The notes under the pieces were generated by a model. The model did no database searches. It saw only the letters and a list, made by a program, of their open reading frames with translations, and had not been told where the DNA came from. The position numbers and the translations under genes were made by a program. Shown here piece after piece: positions 1 to 5,555 of a stretch of 8,803 bases of DNA (position 1 is the first letter of the stretch; each line of letters opens with the position of its first letter). The DNA lies in contig NZ_JBISEP010000047.1 in the NCBI RefSeq assembly GCF_044383835.1, positions 1 to 8,803 of the forward strand, written 5' to 3'. Source of the DNA: Paraliobacillus sp044383835 (GTDB taxonomy: Bacteria; Bacillota; Bacilli; Bacillales; Amphibacillaceae).

Positions 1-7
1 TGTACCC
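1..7 (+). repeat. Putative left terminal inverted repeat of the IS
   Basis: TGTACCC is the exact reverse complement of GGGTACA at 947-953. IS3-family ends commonly start with TG and end with CA. Only 7 bases are perfect, and the next dozen match weakly with gaps. Because the repeat begins exactly at the window edge, the assignment depends on sequence that cannot be seen. Confidence 0.45.
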
Positions 8-28
8 AGTTTTACAAATAGTAATGGT

Positions 29-57
29 TTGAATGGATTTATTTGTTATATTATGAT
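29..57 (+). promoter_or_regulatory. Putative sigma-A promoter inside the IS left end
   Basis: TTGAAT at 29-34 and TATGAT at 52-57 are separated by 17 bases, close to the vegetative consensus TTGACA-N17-TATAAT. The promoter reads toward the transposase, and the large hairpin at 78-129 lies between it and the coding start. Predicted from sequence only. Confidence 0.4.
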
Positions 58-77
58 TATAATAAACTATTAAATAA

Positions 78-129
78 GGTGGTTATCCCAAAAGTTAGTT
101 TTCTACTCTAACTTTTGGGGGTAACCACC
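78..129 (+). promoter_or_regulatory. Strong hairpin in the leader of the IS transposase
   Basis: Bases 78-98 pair with 108-129 to give about 21 base pairs with one G-T pair and a single extra G on the 3' arm, around a 9-base loop (99-107). No T tract follows immediately, so it is not a textbook intrinsic terminator. It lies downstream of the putative promoter at 29-57 and ends about 55 bases before the ATG at 184. Known IS elements use structures like this to block impinging read-through transcription or to limit transposase translation. That role here is inference. Confidence 0.6.
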
Positions 130-183
130 CTGATGGGGTACTTTTGTTTATAATGAGAAAAAAGTAGTTGGAAAGAAACTAAA

Positions 184-921
184 ATGACGAATAGATTGTT
201 TACTAAAAAAGAACAAGAACACCTAAAAAGGAATCCCTATGTACAATCGGTAAGTGACAAAACTATTACATACTCAGACGAATTTAAACGCCATTTTATT
301 GTAGAAAATGAGAATGGTAAATTACCAAGAGAACTTTTCGAGGAAGCTGGTTTTAGTGCAGATATAGTTGACATTGAACGGATTAAAACAGCTTGTAAAC
401 GTTGGTGTGAAGCCTATCGTAAAGCAGGTGTGGCAGGGGAATTACTATTAACCGATATTACATATTTAACATACGGAGGCGGTAAATGTGCTTATTTATC
501 AACAGTAAAGGACGCAGAAACGAATGAGATTGTAGCGTATGAAGTATCCTCTTCGTTACATTTAGAAATTGCGCTCAATAGGCTACATAAACTGAAGAAA
601 CATCGCCATTTAACAGAAGATGCCTTTATTCATTCGGATCAAGGTTTCCATTACACGAGCCCACAATTTCAAAAGCTCGTGAAGAAAATGGGGTTAGGTC
701 AATCGATGTCACGTCGGGGAAACTGTTGGGATAATGCTCCCAAAAAATCATTCTTTGGGCATTTTAAGGATGAAACGAATATAAAAGAATGTGAAACGTT
801 AGAAGAAGTATAACGAGAAGTTAAGAGTTATATGACATATTACAATAATTATTGTGGCCAGTGGAATTTAAAAAAACTGCCGCCTGTGAAATACAGACAG
901 CAGATTCAACAAGTTGCCTAG
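184..921 (+). pseudogene. IS3-family transposase, OrfA-OrfB deletion fusion with lost catalytic Glu
   Basis: This is the remnant of the transposase that cut and rejoined the IS. Residues 1 to about 82 resemble the helix-turn-helix OrfA protein, including YSDEFKRHFI and ERIKTACKRW. From about residue 83 the sequence is the C-terminal part of OrfB, with TDITYL, HSDQGFHYTSPQF and GNCWDNAP. The end of OrfA and the beginning of OrfB are missing, apparently through an in-frame deletion that removed the frameshift region. Of the DDE triad, D91 and D152 remain. The residue 36 positions after D152, where the DD(35)E spacing puts the catalytic Glu (usually in an NAP-Q-E-SFF context), is K188 (AAA at 745-747). 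The frame stops at TAA 811-813, yet recognisable OrfB sequence (MTYYNNYCGQWNL, KLPPVKYRQQ) continues in the same frame to TAG 919-921. The TAA is therefore a nonsense mutation. Certainly inactive as a transposase. Confidence 0.85.
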
Positions 922-946
922 CCTTTTTCAAAATATCCTTTACAAA

Positions 947-953
947 GGGTACA
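947..953 (+). repeat. Putative right terminal inverted repeat of the IS
   Basis: GGGTACA lies 25 bases after the ancestral transposase stop (919-921), the expected distance for an IS3-family right end, and is the exact reverse complement of bases 1-7. The flanking bases GTTTATT would hold one copy of any target duplication. Confidence 0.5.
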
Positions 954-1094
954 GTTTATTAAAGTGGGTGCTTTTTTCACTCACGAAACACCCGCGAAAA
1001 TTGAAAAAAGTTTACATAAATTGAATTAATCTAATTTATGAAATGCTTTTATATCAGACATTTGAGTCAAATATACATAGTTTCTTCCTATTAA
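954..1094 (+). other. Spacer between IS remnant and truncated oxidoreductase
   Basis: No intact gene is visible. One stop-free reading from about 954 to 1029 (peptide ending SLHKLN) looks faintly protein-like but has no start signal or recognisable family. I see no GxGxxG Rossmann motif in the three plus-strand frames, so the missing N-terminal half of the downstream gene is not here in recognisable form. Confidence 0.4.
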
Positions 1095-1679
1095 ATTGTA
1101 GTCCTCAGATATGATCCATATTATCAAATGATTCATGACTTTAGCCAAAACAAAAAGTATGGTGCTCTAAAACATCTAACTGTTTATCGCCGTACGCCTC
1201 CGCTATGGGGGAAGCTTGGACAGGATAAAATTGCGTCTTCCTTAATGATTCATGATTTAGATTTTTCTACTTGGCTTGGAAAAGATCTTAAGATTGTTTC
1301 CTTTGATGTGACAACAAACGCTGATAACTCAGGGGCAGTTGTTGATTGTCTGTTATCAAATCATTCTCTAAAAATTCATGTTCATGGAAACTCCATGTTA
1401 TCTATTGGTTCTCCATTTTCAGTTGGATACGAAGCTACATTTGAAAACGCAACTATTAGCTATTTTGAAAAGTCATTTGAAAACATCGTAAAAACCGAAT
1501 GCTACATCTATTCGGATGGAAAAAAAGAAGAAGTTTCCTTCGAATTGGATGATCACTGTAAAGTATTACTAAGAGAAGCAATGAAGGATTTTACTAATGA
1601 AAAAGCAAGCGGTCTAACAATAGAGAATGCTCTGCCTGGTTTGTCCATTGTCTCTCAATTGACAACGCCCTATTGTTAA
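1095..1679 (+). pseudogene. Gfo/Idh/MocA-family oxidoreductase, N-terminally truncated
   Basis: The open frame begins after a TAA at 1092-1094 and encodes about 194 residues. Only the C-terminal alpha/beta substrate-binding domain of a Gfo/Idh/MocA NAD(P)-dependent sugar or polyol oxidoreductase is represented. Readable hallmarks are RYDPYYQMI, VYRRTPPLWG and SLMIHDLDFSTWL; the last corresponds to the conserved helix carrying the Asp/His active-site pair (the GGxLxDxGxHxxD region in relatives). The tail ENALPGLSIVSQL matches the usual C-terminal helix. The nucleotide-binding Rossmann domain of about 120 residues is absent. Homology begins upstream of the first ATG (1128), and that ATG has no ribosome binding site, so the ATG is not the ancestral start. 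Family members are about 320-380 residues long. The loss sits next to the IS remnant, so an IS-associated deletion is likely but unproven. Substrate unknown. Confidence 0.7.
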
Positions 1680-1710
1680 TAGTTTATAGCCACTATCGCA
1701 GTCGCTTTAC

Positions 1711-1750
1711 AAAAGCCCTTATGTGTTTTTCTATCCACACAAGGGCTTTT
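1711..1750. terminator. Bidirectional intrinsic terminator
   Basis: AAAAGCCCTT (1711-1720) pairs with AAGGGCTTTT (1741-1750). After one mismatch, TGTG (1722-1725) pairs with CACA (1736-1739, shifted by the C at 1740). A T-rich tail follows on either strand. It lies 32 bases after the truncated oxidoreductase frame and about 90 bases beyond the end of the convergent DUF4085 gene, so it can serve both. Confidence 0.8.
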
Positions 1751-1838
1751 ATATATTGCTATAAGGTTCTATACTAAATCTGGTGGCTCTTTTTGTTCTA
1801 TTAAGGCTTCAAGCGAAGAAAATCATATATTCACATCG

Positions 1839-3035
1839 TTAGTCAAGTAATGTTTGGTACTTCTCAATGATTTCTTCTATTAAAATATCATTTTCATAAA
1901 AATGATTGACATAAACATTTATCATCATTTCATTTTCTTCCGTAATTTCTATTTTCCATAATATACGATTAATAATGTCTACCAGTTCTTTAGGGTTTGC
2001 ATACATGGTGTTCCATGCTCGGACTTGTAATTCTAAATCATCGCTTAAGGCGGCTACTTCAATCTCTTCTGTTGGCAGGGGCGTGTTAAAATGCGCATGC
2101 GGATCTTCATAAACGTTTGTGTAAATAAACTCAATAGGGTTGTATTCGTTTAAATCATAAGAATAACGTTTATTACCTACAATAACAACGATTTCACTTT
2201 GGCCAAATTCAATTGACCCGTTTTCTATGACAACGTTATCCGATAATGATTGAATGGCACACGTTACATGGGGTGTAATGAACCAATAACGATTTTCTAA
2301 ATCTAACTTTGTGATGTATTCAGTGATTGACGTATCGTCAAGCTTGTCTTCATCTCTCAATCTTGTGTATTCCATAGGATGATAATAATAATGCGCATCT
2401 AGTTCATTCATCTTAATTGTCCATTGGCTTTCCGGACATTCAAATAACACACGAAGCGCAAATCCATCATCAATTTTTTGTAACTCATCATAAATAAATG
2501 ATTGTCCAACTTGGATTGGCTCATCTGTTATTTCAGATATAATGCCTTTAAAAATGAAATGGATAAGTGCTATTGAAGAAAAGCCCCCATCTATATTGAC
2601 AAAAAGATGAAGGGTATCTTTTTGTCGTTCCACTCGCTCGATCGTTGAATCATGCAAACTTTCCATAAAGACATCTTGTACAGACGTTGGCAAGTGTGTA
2701 ATGGTCTTTTTAGTATTTTCGTAGGCAACATTTAGAATTTGTTCAAATTCCTTGTCTGACTCTCTCATCCATTGTAAGTAATCTTCTCGAACTGCTTTTG
2801 GTAGTGTAGGTTGATTTAATGTGCCATTGTTTAAATATGGAACGAAGCGGCTAGGCAACACATGAAACAATTCTTCTTTTACTGCTTCAAGTTCTTCACT
2901 TAAATCAACGATGATATCTTCTCCTTCTTCTTTCGCTTCCTTTAATGCAATTTCCCATTCGTTGTCGGATTCATGAATCGGAAGAAGATTGTATTTTGAA
3001 AAATTTTCTTTTGCTTCTTTTGATATATTCCACAT
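1839..3035 (-). CDS. DUF4085 family protein
   Basis: This is a predicted cytosolic protein of 398 residues from the second of two adjacent ATG codons. I recognise it as DUF4085, a Bacillaceae family of unknown function. The blocks that led to this call include MWNISKEAKENF at the start, LPSRFVPYLNNGTLNQPTLP and KAVREDYLQWMRESDKEFEQIL at about residues 60-100, FALRVLFECPESQW near 200, and LQVRAWNTMYANPKELVDIINR near 340-365. There is no signal peptide, membrane segment or recognisable catalytic motif. Composition is strongly acidic, with an early Glu/Asp-rich stretch. The gene stands alone: it converges on the truncated oxidoreductase through the shared terminator at 1711-1750 and is divergent from the CPT-like gene. 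It appears intact and no function can be assigned. Confidence 0.8.
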   Translation of the reverse strand: MWNISKEAKENFSKYNLLPIHESDNEWEIALKEAKEEGEDIIVDLSEELEAVKEELFHVLPSRFVPYLNNGTLNQPTLPKAVREDYLQWMRESDKEFEQILNVAYENTKKTITHLPTSVQDVFMESLHDSTIERVERQKDTLHLFVNIDGGFSSIALIHFIFKGIISEITDEPIQVGQSFIYDELQKIDDGFALRVLFECPESQWTIKMNELDAHYYYHPMEYTRLRDEDKLDDTSITEYITKLDLENRYWFITPHVTCAIQSLSDNVVIENGSIEFGQSEIVVIVGNKRYSYDLNEYNPIEFIYTNVYEDPHAHFNTPLPTEEIEVAALSDDLELQVRAWNTMYANPKELVDIINRILWKIEITEENEMMINVYVNHFYENDILIEEIIEKYQTLLD

Positions 3036-3040
3036 CATAT

Positions 3041-3046
3041 CACCTC
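3041..3046 (-). promoter_or_regulatory. Ribosome binding site selecting the second ATG of the DUF4085 gene
   Basis: On the minus strand GAGGTG is followed by AT and then ATGATG. The first ATG (3036-3038) is only 2 bases from GAGGTG, whereas the second (3033-3035) is 5 bases away. The second is therefore the likelier start, though either is possible. Confidence 0.55.
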
Positions 3047-3424
3047 AAGTGTAATTTGTAAGAATAGTATACTATAAGTTTTGTGAAAATGGATTTTAAC
3101 AAATGTTTATTCTCTATATTAGGTCGAATGATCTTAGGATGAAAAAACAGCGATCAATCGTTGTTTTCTCTAATAAAATAAGACGAATTTAGGCAGAAGA
3201 ATTAGTTAAGCATGTACCTAGAAATAAGCAGAAAGGCGTTAAATCAATATTAAAGATTTTTAATAAATGTCAAATAGAATAGCGGATTAGCAACAAAAGT
3301 GGAGTAGCACAATTGGATAAAGCAGAGCAATATCATGAGTGTCCTTTCGCACTGATAGTTGATTGTAAAGAAGCATGTTGAGGATATCTTTTCTAGGGTA
3401 AATAAAAAGGTTATTATGAAGAGC
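3047..3424. other. Intergenic region between divergent genes, with a hairpin and a fragment-like reading
   Basis: No intact gene is visible. A hairpin at 3144-3167 has 10 base pairs including one G-T pair and a TCAA loop; its minus-strand copy is followed by a run of T, so it would act as a terminator for minus-strand transcription. Bases 3193-3279 (plus) form a 29-codon stop-free, Lys-rich reading without a start codon. It looks like the tail of a lost gene, but I do not recognise it. No convincing promoter pair was found for either flanking gene. Confidence 0.4.
3144..3167 (-). terminator. Hairpin with minus-strand T run, orphan terminator-like
   Basis: AAAACAGCGA (3144-3153) pairs with TCGTTGTTTT (3158-3167) around a 4-base loop. 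Read on the minus strand it is followed by further T residues and so resembles an intrinsic terminator. No gene lies upstream on that strand within reach, so it may be left from a deleted neighbour. Confidence 0.4.
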
Positions 3425-3432
3425 AGAGGAGG
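3425..3432 (+). promoter_or_regulatory. Ribosome binding site fixing the start of the CPT-like gene
   Basis: AGAGGAGG lies 7 bases before ATG 3440-3442. The reading frame is open from TTG 3359, but no such site precedes that codon and family similarity starts after 3440, so the longer version is rejected. Confidence 0.8.
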
Positions 3433-3439
3433 AAACAAA

Positions 3440-4072
3440 ATGGAAAACACAAATAAACTCGGTAAAATTGTGATTCTGAATGGAACTCCAAGGTCCGGGA
3501 AATCAAGTATAGTAACTATTATCCAGAATACTTTTGATGGAGTGTGGATGAATTTGGGAGTTGATACCTTCATGAAGATGACTCCTCCACGCTATCAACC
3601 AGGTATTGGATTAAGACCTGGGGGAGAACGACCTGACTTAGAGCCGTTAATTGTCACCTTGTATCATGCTTTGTACGAGTCAGTTGCTGTACACAGTCGA
3701 TTAGGGTTAAATATTGTTGTTGATGTTGGACATCATGATTTCTATTCAACTCGAAAAGGTATTCTTCATGATTGTGCTAACCTTTTGAAGGACTTTCCTG
3801 TATTATTTGTCGGTATCAGATGTCCATTGGATGTTGTTATGGAGCGTCGAATATCAACTTGGGGAAATAACTTCAAAGAAGATGGAAGTGTACCGAAACC
3901 TGTTATTCTTTGGCAAGAGACCGTTCATGTGCCTGGTATTTATGATGTAGAACTTGATACTTCTGTTTTAAGCTCGGAACAATGTGCGAATGTAATCCGA
4001 AAATATATTGAAACGGAGCAATTAGGTAATGCATTTAAGCAAATTGCAGATATGAGTAGTGAAAGAAATTAA
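3440..4072 (+). CDS. Chloramphenicol phosphotransferase-like P-loop kinase
   Basis: The product is 210 residues and is predicted to be cytosolic. The Walker A loop GTPRSGKSS is at residues 15-23 after the beta strand KIVILN. The strand-plus-acid motif LGVDTF has D42, aligned by position with the catalytic Asp of the Streptomyces venezuelae chloramphenicol 3'-O-phosphotransferase (CPT). Further on come a second strand NIVVDVGHH, the VLFVGIRCPLDVVMERR segment typical of the family, and YDVELDTS near the C-terminus. Known CPT transfers the ATP gamma-phosphate to chloramphenicol, but most Bacillus relatives have not been tested and may act on other small molecules. The protein is somewhat longer than the 178-residue Streptomyces enzyme. 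The gene is monocistronic by spacing. The kinase fold is near certain; resistance activity is only a possibility. Confidence 0.82.
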   Translation: MENTNKLGKIVILNGTPRSGKSSIVTIIQNTFDGVWMNLGVDTFMKMTPPRYQPGIGLRPGGERPDLEPLIVTLYHALYESVAVHSRLGLNIVVDVGHHDFYSTRKGILHDCANLLKDFPVLFVGIRCPLDVVMERRISTWGNNFKEDGSVPKPVILWQETVHVPGIYDVELDTSVLSSEQCANVIRKYIETEQLGNAFKQIADMSSERN

Positions 4073-4303
4073 TTAAATGTTTGTGTTTTTTGTGTGTAAA
4101 CAAAAGAAAGAAAAGATGAAAATGTTAACATAATATACATACGATACAATGTTCCAGCAATTTGAATAAATGATGACGCTCATGACAAACTTTACGAAGT
4201 GAGGGGAAAGGTAGACTATTTTGAGTTTGAAAGTAATAAATAGGGAAATAGAAGGTCATAGCTAATACATCACTATTTTAATGTTGATAAGAAAATTAAA
4301 AAA
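4073..4303 (+). other. Spacer between CPT-like and GrpB genes, with a possible gene fragment
   Basis: No complete gene is visible. The reading at 4166-4240 (plus, TAG at 4241) gives 25 codons including DDAHDKLYEVRGKVDYFEFE, which has protein-like composition but no start codon or ribosome site. It could be the tail of a lost gene. No clear terminator for the upstream gene is seen. Confidence 0.3.
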
Positions 4304-4315
4304 GGGGGGACATTA

Positions 4316-4885
4316 ATGCCGAAGAAACTATCTGAGATGGGTTTAGAAGAACTGTGGCAGTTATTTCCTATTATTTTGTCAGAACATAAAGGTGAATGGA
4401 CAGACTGGTATGCAGAAGAAAGCTCTATTATTCACCAGTTATTACAGAAAGACAAGTGTGTGAAAATAAATCATATTGGTAGCACTGCAATTAAAGAAAT
4501 ATTAGCAAAGCCTACAGTAGATATTCTTGTTGAAATACCTACAGAATACAATATGAATGAAATAAAACGTCTTCTTGTTGGTGGTGGATATTTTCTAATG
4601 TCTGAAGATGAAAAAAGGATGTCGTTTAATAAAGGATATACTGAAAAAGGATTTGCCGATAAAGTTTTTCATGTGCATGTAAGGTTTTATGGTGATAATG
4701 ATGAATTGTACTTTAGAGATTTTATGAATGAAAATCCAACATTGGCATCACAATATGAGGAATTGAAACTATCCTTGTCTAAAAGATATAAACATAATCG
4801 AGATCGGTATACAGAAGCGAAGGGAGTTTTTATATCTGAGTGCACAAAAAGAGCGAAAGAAAAATATCCAAAAAGATATTTGTAG
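4316..4885 (+). CDS. GrpB family protein (nucleotidyltransferase-like fold)
   Basis: The product is 189 residues and complete. The hallmark block of the GrpB (UPF0157, PF04229) family is HIGSTAIKEILAKPTVDILVEI at about residues 57-78, containing the Gly-Ser-Thr and distal Asp of a minimal nucleotidyltransferase-type fold. Downstream are FHVHVRFYGDNDELYFRDF (FHxHV...FRD signature) and a basic helix LSKRYKHNRDRYTEAKG, both typical of the family. The usual substrate is not established; members are sometimes found alone or fused to CoaE or GNAT domains. A purine-rich site with six G (4304-4309) precedes the ATG by 6 bases. The gene is separated from its upstream neighbour by 243 bases and is probably independent. 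The last codons contain a weak 7-bp hairpin (4862-4881) followed by TAGTTTTA, possibly part of a terminator. Confidence 0.85.
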   Translation: MPKKLSEMGLEELWQLFPIILSEHKGEWTDWYAEESSIIHQLLQKDKCVKINHIGSTAIKEILAKPTVDILVEIPTEYNMNEIKRLLVGGGYFLMSEDEKRMSFNKGYTEKGFADKVFHVHVRFYGDNDELYFRDFMNENPTLASQYEELKLSLSKRYKHNRDRYTEAKGVFISECTKRAKEKYPKRYL

Positions 4886-5023
4886 TTTTATTAATGATTT
4901 CCATAAGATGTATTGTATTTGCTAATCCCAAAGTACATTTTATACTAGAAAGATTATTAAAATGAGAAAATCATGTTGTCTTTTACTGTCATGCCAATTC
5001 AAATTATTGCACAAATAGGATAA

Positions 5024-5116
5024 GGCTAGGGATAGCATAGAAGAAAGCAGAGAGTGATGTTCACAGTACTGACGCATTGACGAGACGAGGCGACAGAAAG
5101 TGTTAGCTGACTAGCC
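5024..5116. other. G+C-richer island, candidate structured RNA or dispersed repeat
   Basis: The local base composition differs clearly from the AT-rich flanks. GGCTAG (5024-5029) is complementary to CTAGCC (5111-5116), which could close a domain of about 90 bases. Inside are a small GTGA/TCAC hairpin and the palindrome CAGTACTG. All six frames are short or broken by stops. It matches no RNA family that I can recognise, and the strand cannot be decided. Confidence 0.3.
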
Positions 5117-5141
5117 AGACCTTGTGAAAGGGATGTTCTTC

Positions 5142-5217
5142 TCAACAAACCTATATAAGTGAATGAAATTTGTCTCATTTCTATCCACTAAGAGTATATA
5201 TGTTAGTGTTTTGTTGA
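5142..5217. repeat. Nested imperfect inverted repeat (about 76 bases)
   Basis: TCAACAAA (5142-5149) pairs with TTTGTTGA (5210-5217). Inside it ATATA (5153-5157) pairs with TATAT (5195-5199), AGTG (5158-5161) with CACT (5186-5189), and GAAAT (5165-5169) with ATTTC (5177-5181), leaving a 7-base loop. The in-register nesting of four stems gives one long interrupted hairpin. It could be a MITE-like repeat, the 3' part of a small RNA, or a relic terminator. Confidence 0.45.
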
Positions 5218-5249
5218 ACGGTTTATATCATCTAACTGACAGAGTATAA

Positions 5250-5375
5250 TTATCGCTCAATTAGCATTTGCAATTCAATGAATAATTTTTCATTGTAAAA
5301 CATAGCAATATTAGCGCTTTGAATTTCTATTAAGTAACCCTCTAATTGTATTGCATACAAAAAATATTCAAATGG
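5250..5375 (-). pseudogene. Possible gene fragment, unrecognised
   Basis: A minus-strand reading of 41 codons ends at TAA (5250-5252) and includes AIQLEGYLIEIQSANIAMF and LQMLIER. Its composition is like a real alpha/beta protein, but it begins after a stop and has neither a ribosome binding site nor a plausible start codon. Chance open frames of this length occur in AT-rich DNA. I cannot name a family. Confidence 0.25.
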
Positions 5376-5485
5376 TTACAATATAAAAAGAAGTCAATAC
5401 AAACTTTAAAACGCCCTACATTTTAAGCAATTAGACGATTTACGGTTAAAGTTGAACGTATGGATTCTGTTGCCAAGTGAAAAGC

Positions 5486-5506
5486 GGCTTGGAATAATTC
5501 CAAGCC
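5486..5506 (-). terminator. Intrinsic terminator of the cupin gene
   Basis: GGCTTGGAA (5486-5494) and TTCCAAGCC (5498-5506) form a perfect 9-bp stem with a 3-base loop. On the minus strand the stem is followed by GCTTTTCACTT, a short T tract. It lies 50 bases downstream of the cupin gene stop. Confidence 0.75.
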
Positions 5507-5555
5507 TAAAGCGTACCGGTGATAATTTTTTGGATCTTACTCTATATCTATATTT

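Larger units (their letters stand above)
1..953 (+). mobile_element. Degenerate IS3-family insertion sequence (internally deleted)
   Basis: The element is recognised by its transposase remnant, which carries IS3-type OrfA helix-turn-helix sequence followed by OrfB DDE integrase-fold sequence. The proposed ends are TGTACCC at base 1 and GGGTACA at 947-953. They are perfect 7-bp inverted repeats; beyond them the match is only partial. The 953-bp length is well short of the roughly 1.4-1.5 kb usual for this group, consistent with loss of several hundred bases in the middle of the coding region. The left end coincides with the window edge, so a target duplication cannot be tested and the element may begin further left. 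The missing catalytic Glu and a nonsense codon mean it cannot move on its own, though the ends might still be mobilised by a related active copy. Confidence 0.6.
4886..5555. other. 670-bp region without an intact gene between convergent genes
   Basis: The stretch is not uniform. Bases 4886-5022 are AT-rich with nothing recognisable. About 5023-5135 is visibly richer in G+C and purines, and is followed by a nested inverted repeat (5142-5217). Bases 5250-5375 hold a minus-strand fragment-like reading. Bases 5423-5536 hold another start-less minus-strand reading that overlaps the terminator at 5486-5506. The whole may be an accumulation of repeats and gene remnants. Confidence 0.5.

Noticed and set aside
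1128..1679. Treating 1128-1679 as an intact small gene starting at ATG
   Set aside because: Homology to Gfo/Idh/MocA proteins extends upstream of this ATG to about 1095, the ATG has no ribosome site, and the cofactor-binding half is absent.
3359..3439. Longer N-terminus for the CPT-like protein from TTG 3359
   Set aside because: No ribosome site before TTG, the excellent AGAGGAGG would fall inside the gene, and the extra 27 residues do not look like the family.
3250..3573. Minus-strand 107-codon open frame
   Set aside because: It overlaps the start of the well-supported CPT-like gene in antisense, and its composition (Phe/Leu/Ile-rich) is what antisense of such DNA gives. No family or ribosome site.
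5024..5135. tRNA, T-box, RNase P or tmRNA in the G+C-richer island
   Set aside because: No TTCGA-type loop or CCA end, no T-box AGGGTGGNACCGCG motif and no RNase P signature sequences were seen on either strand.
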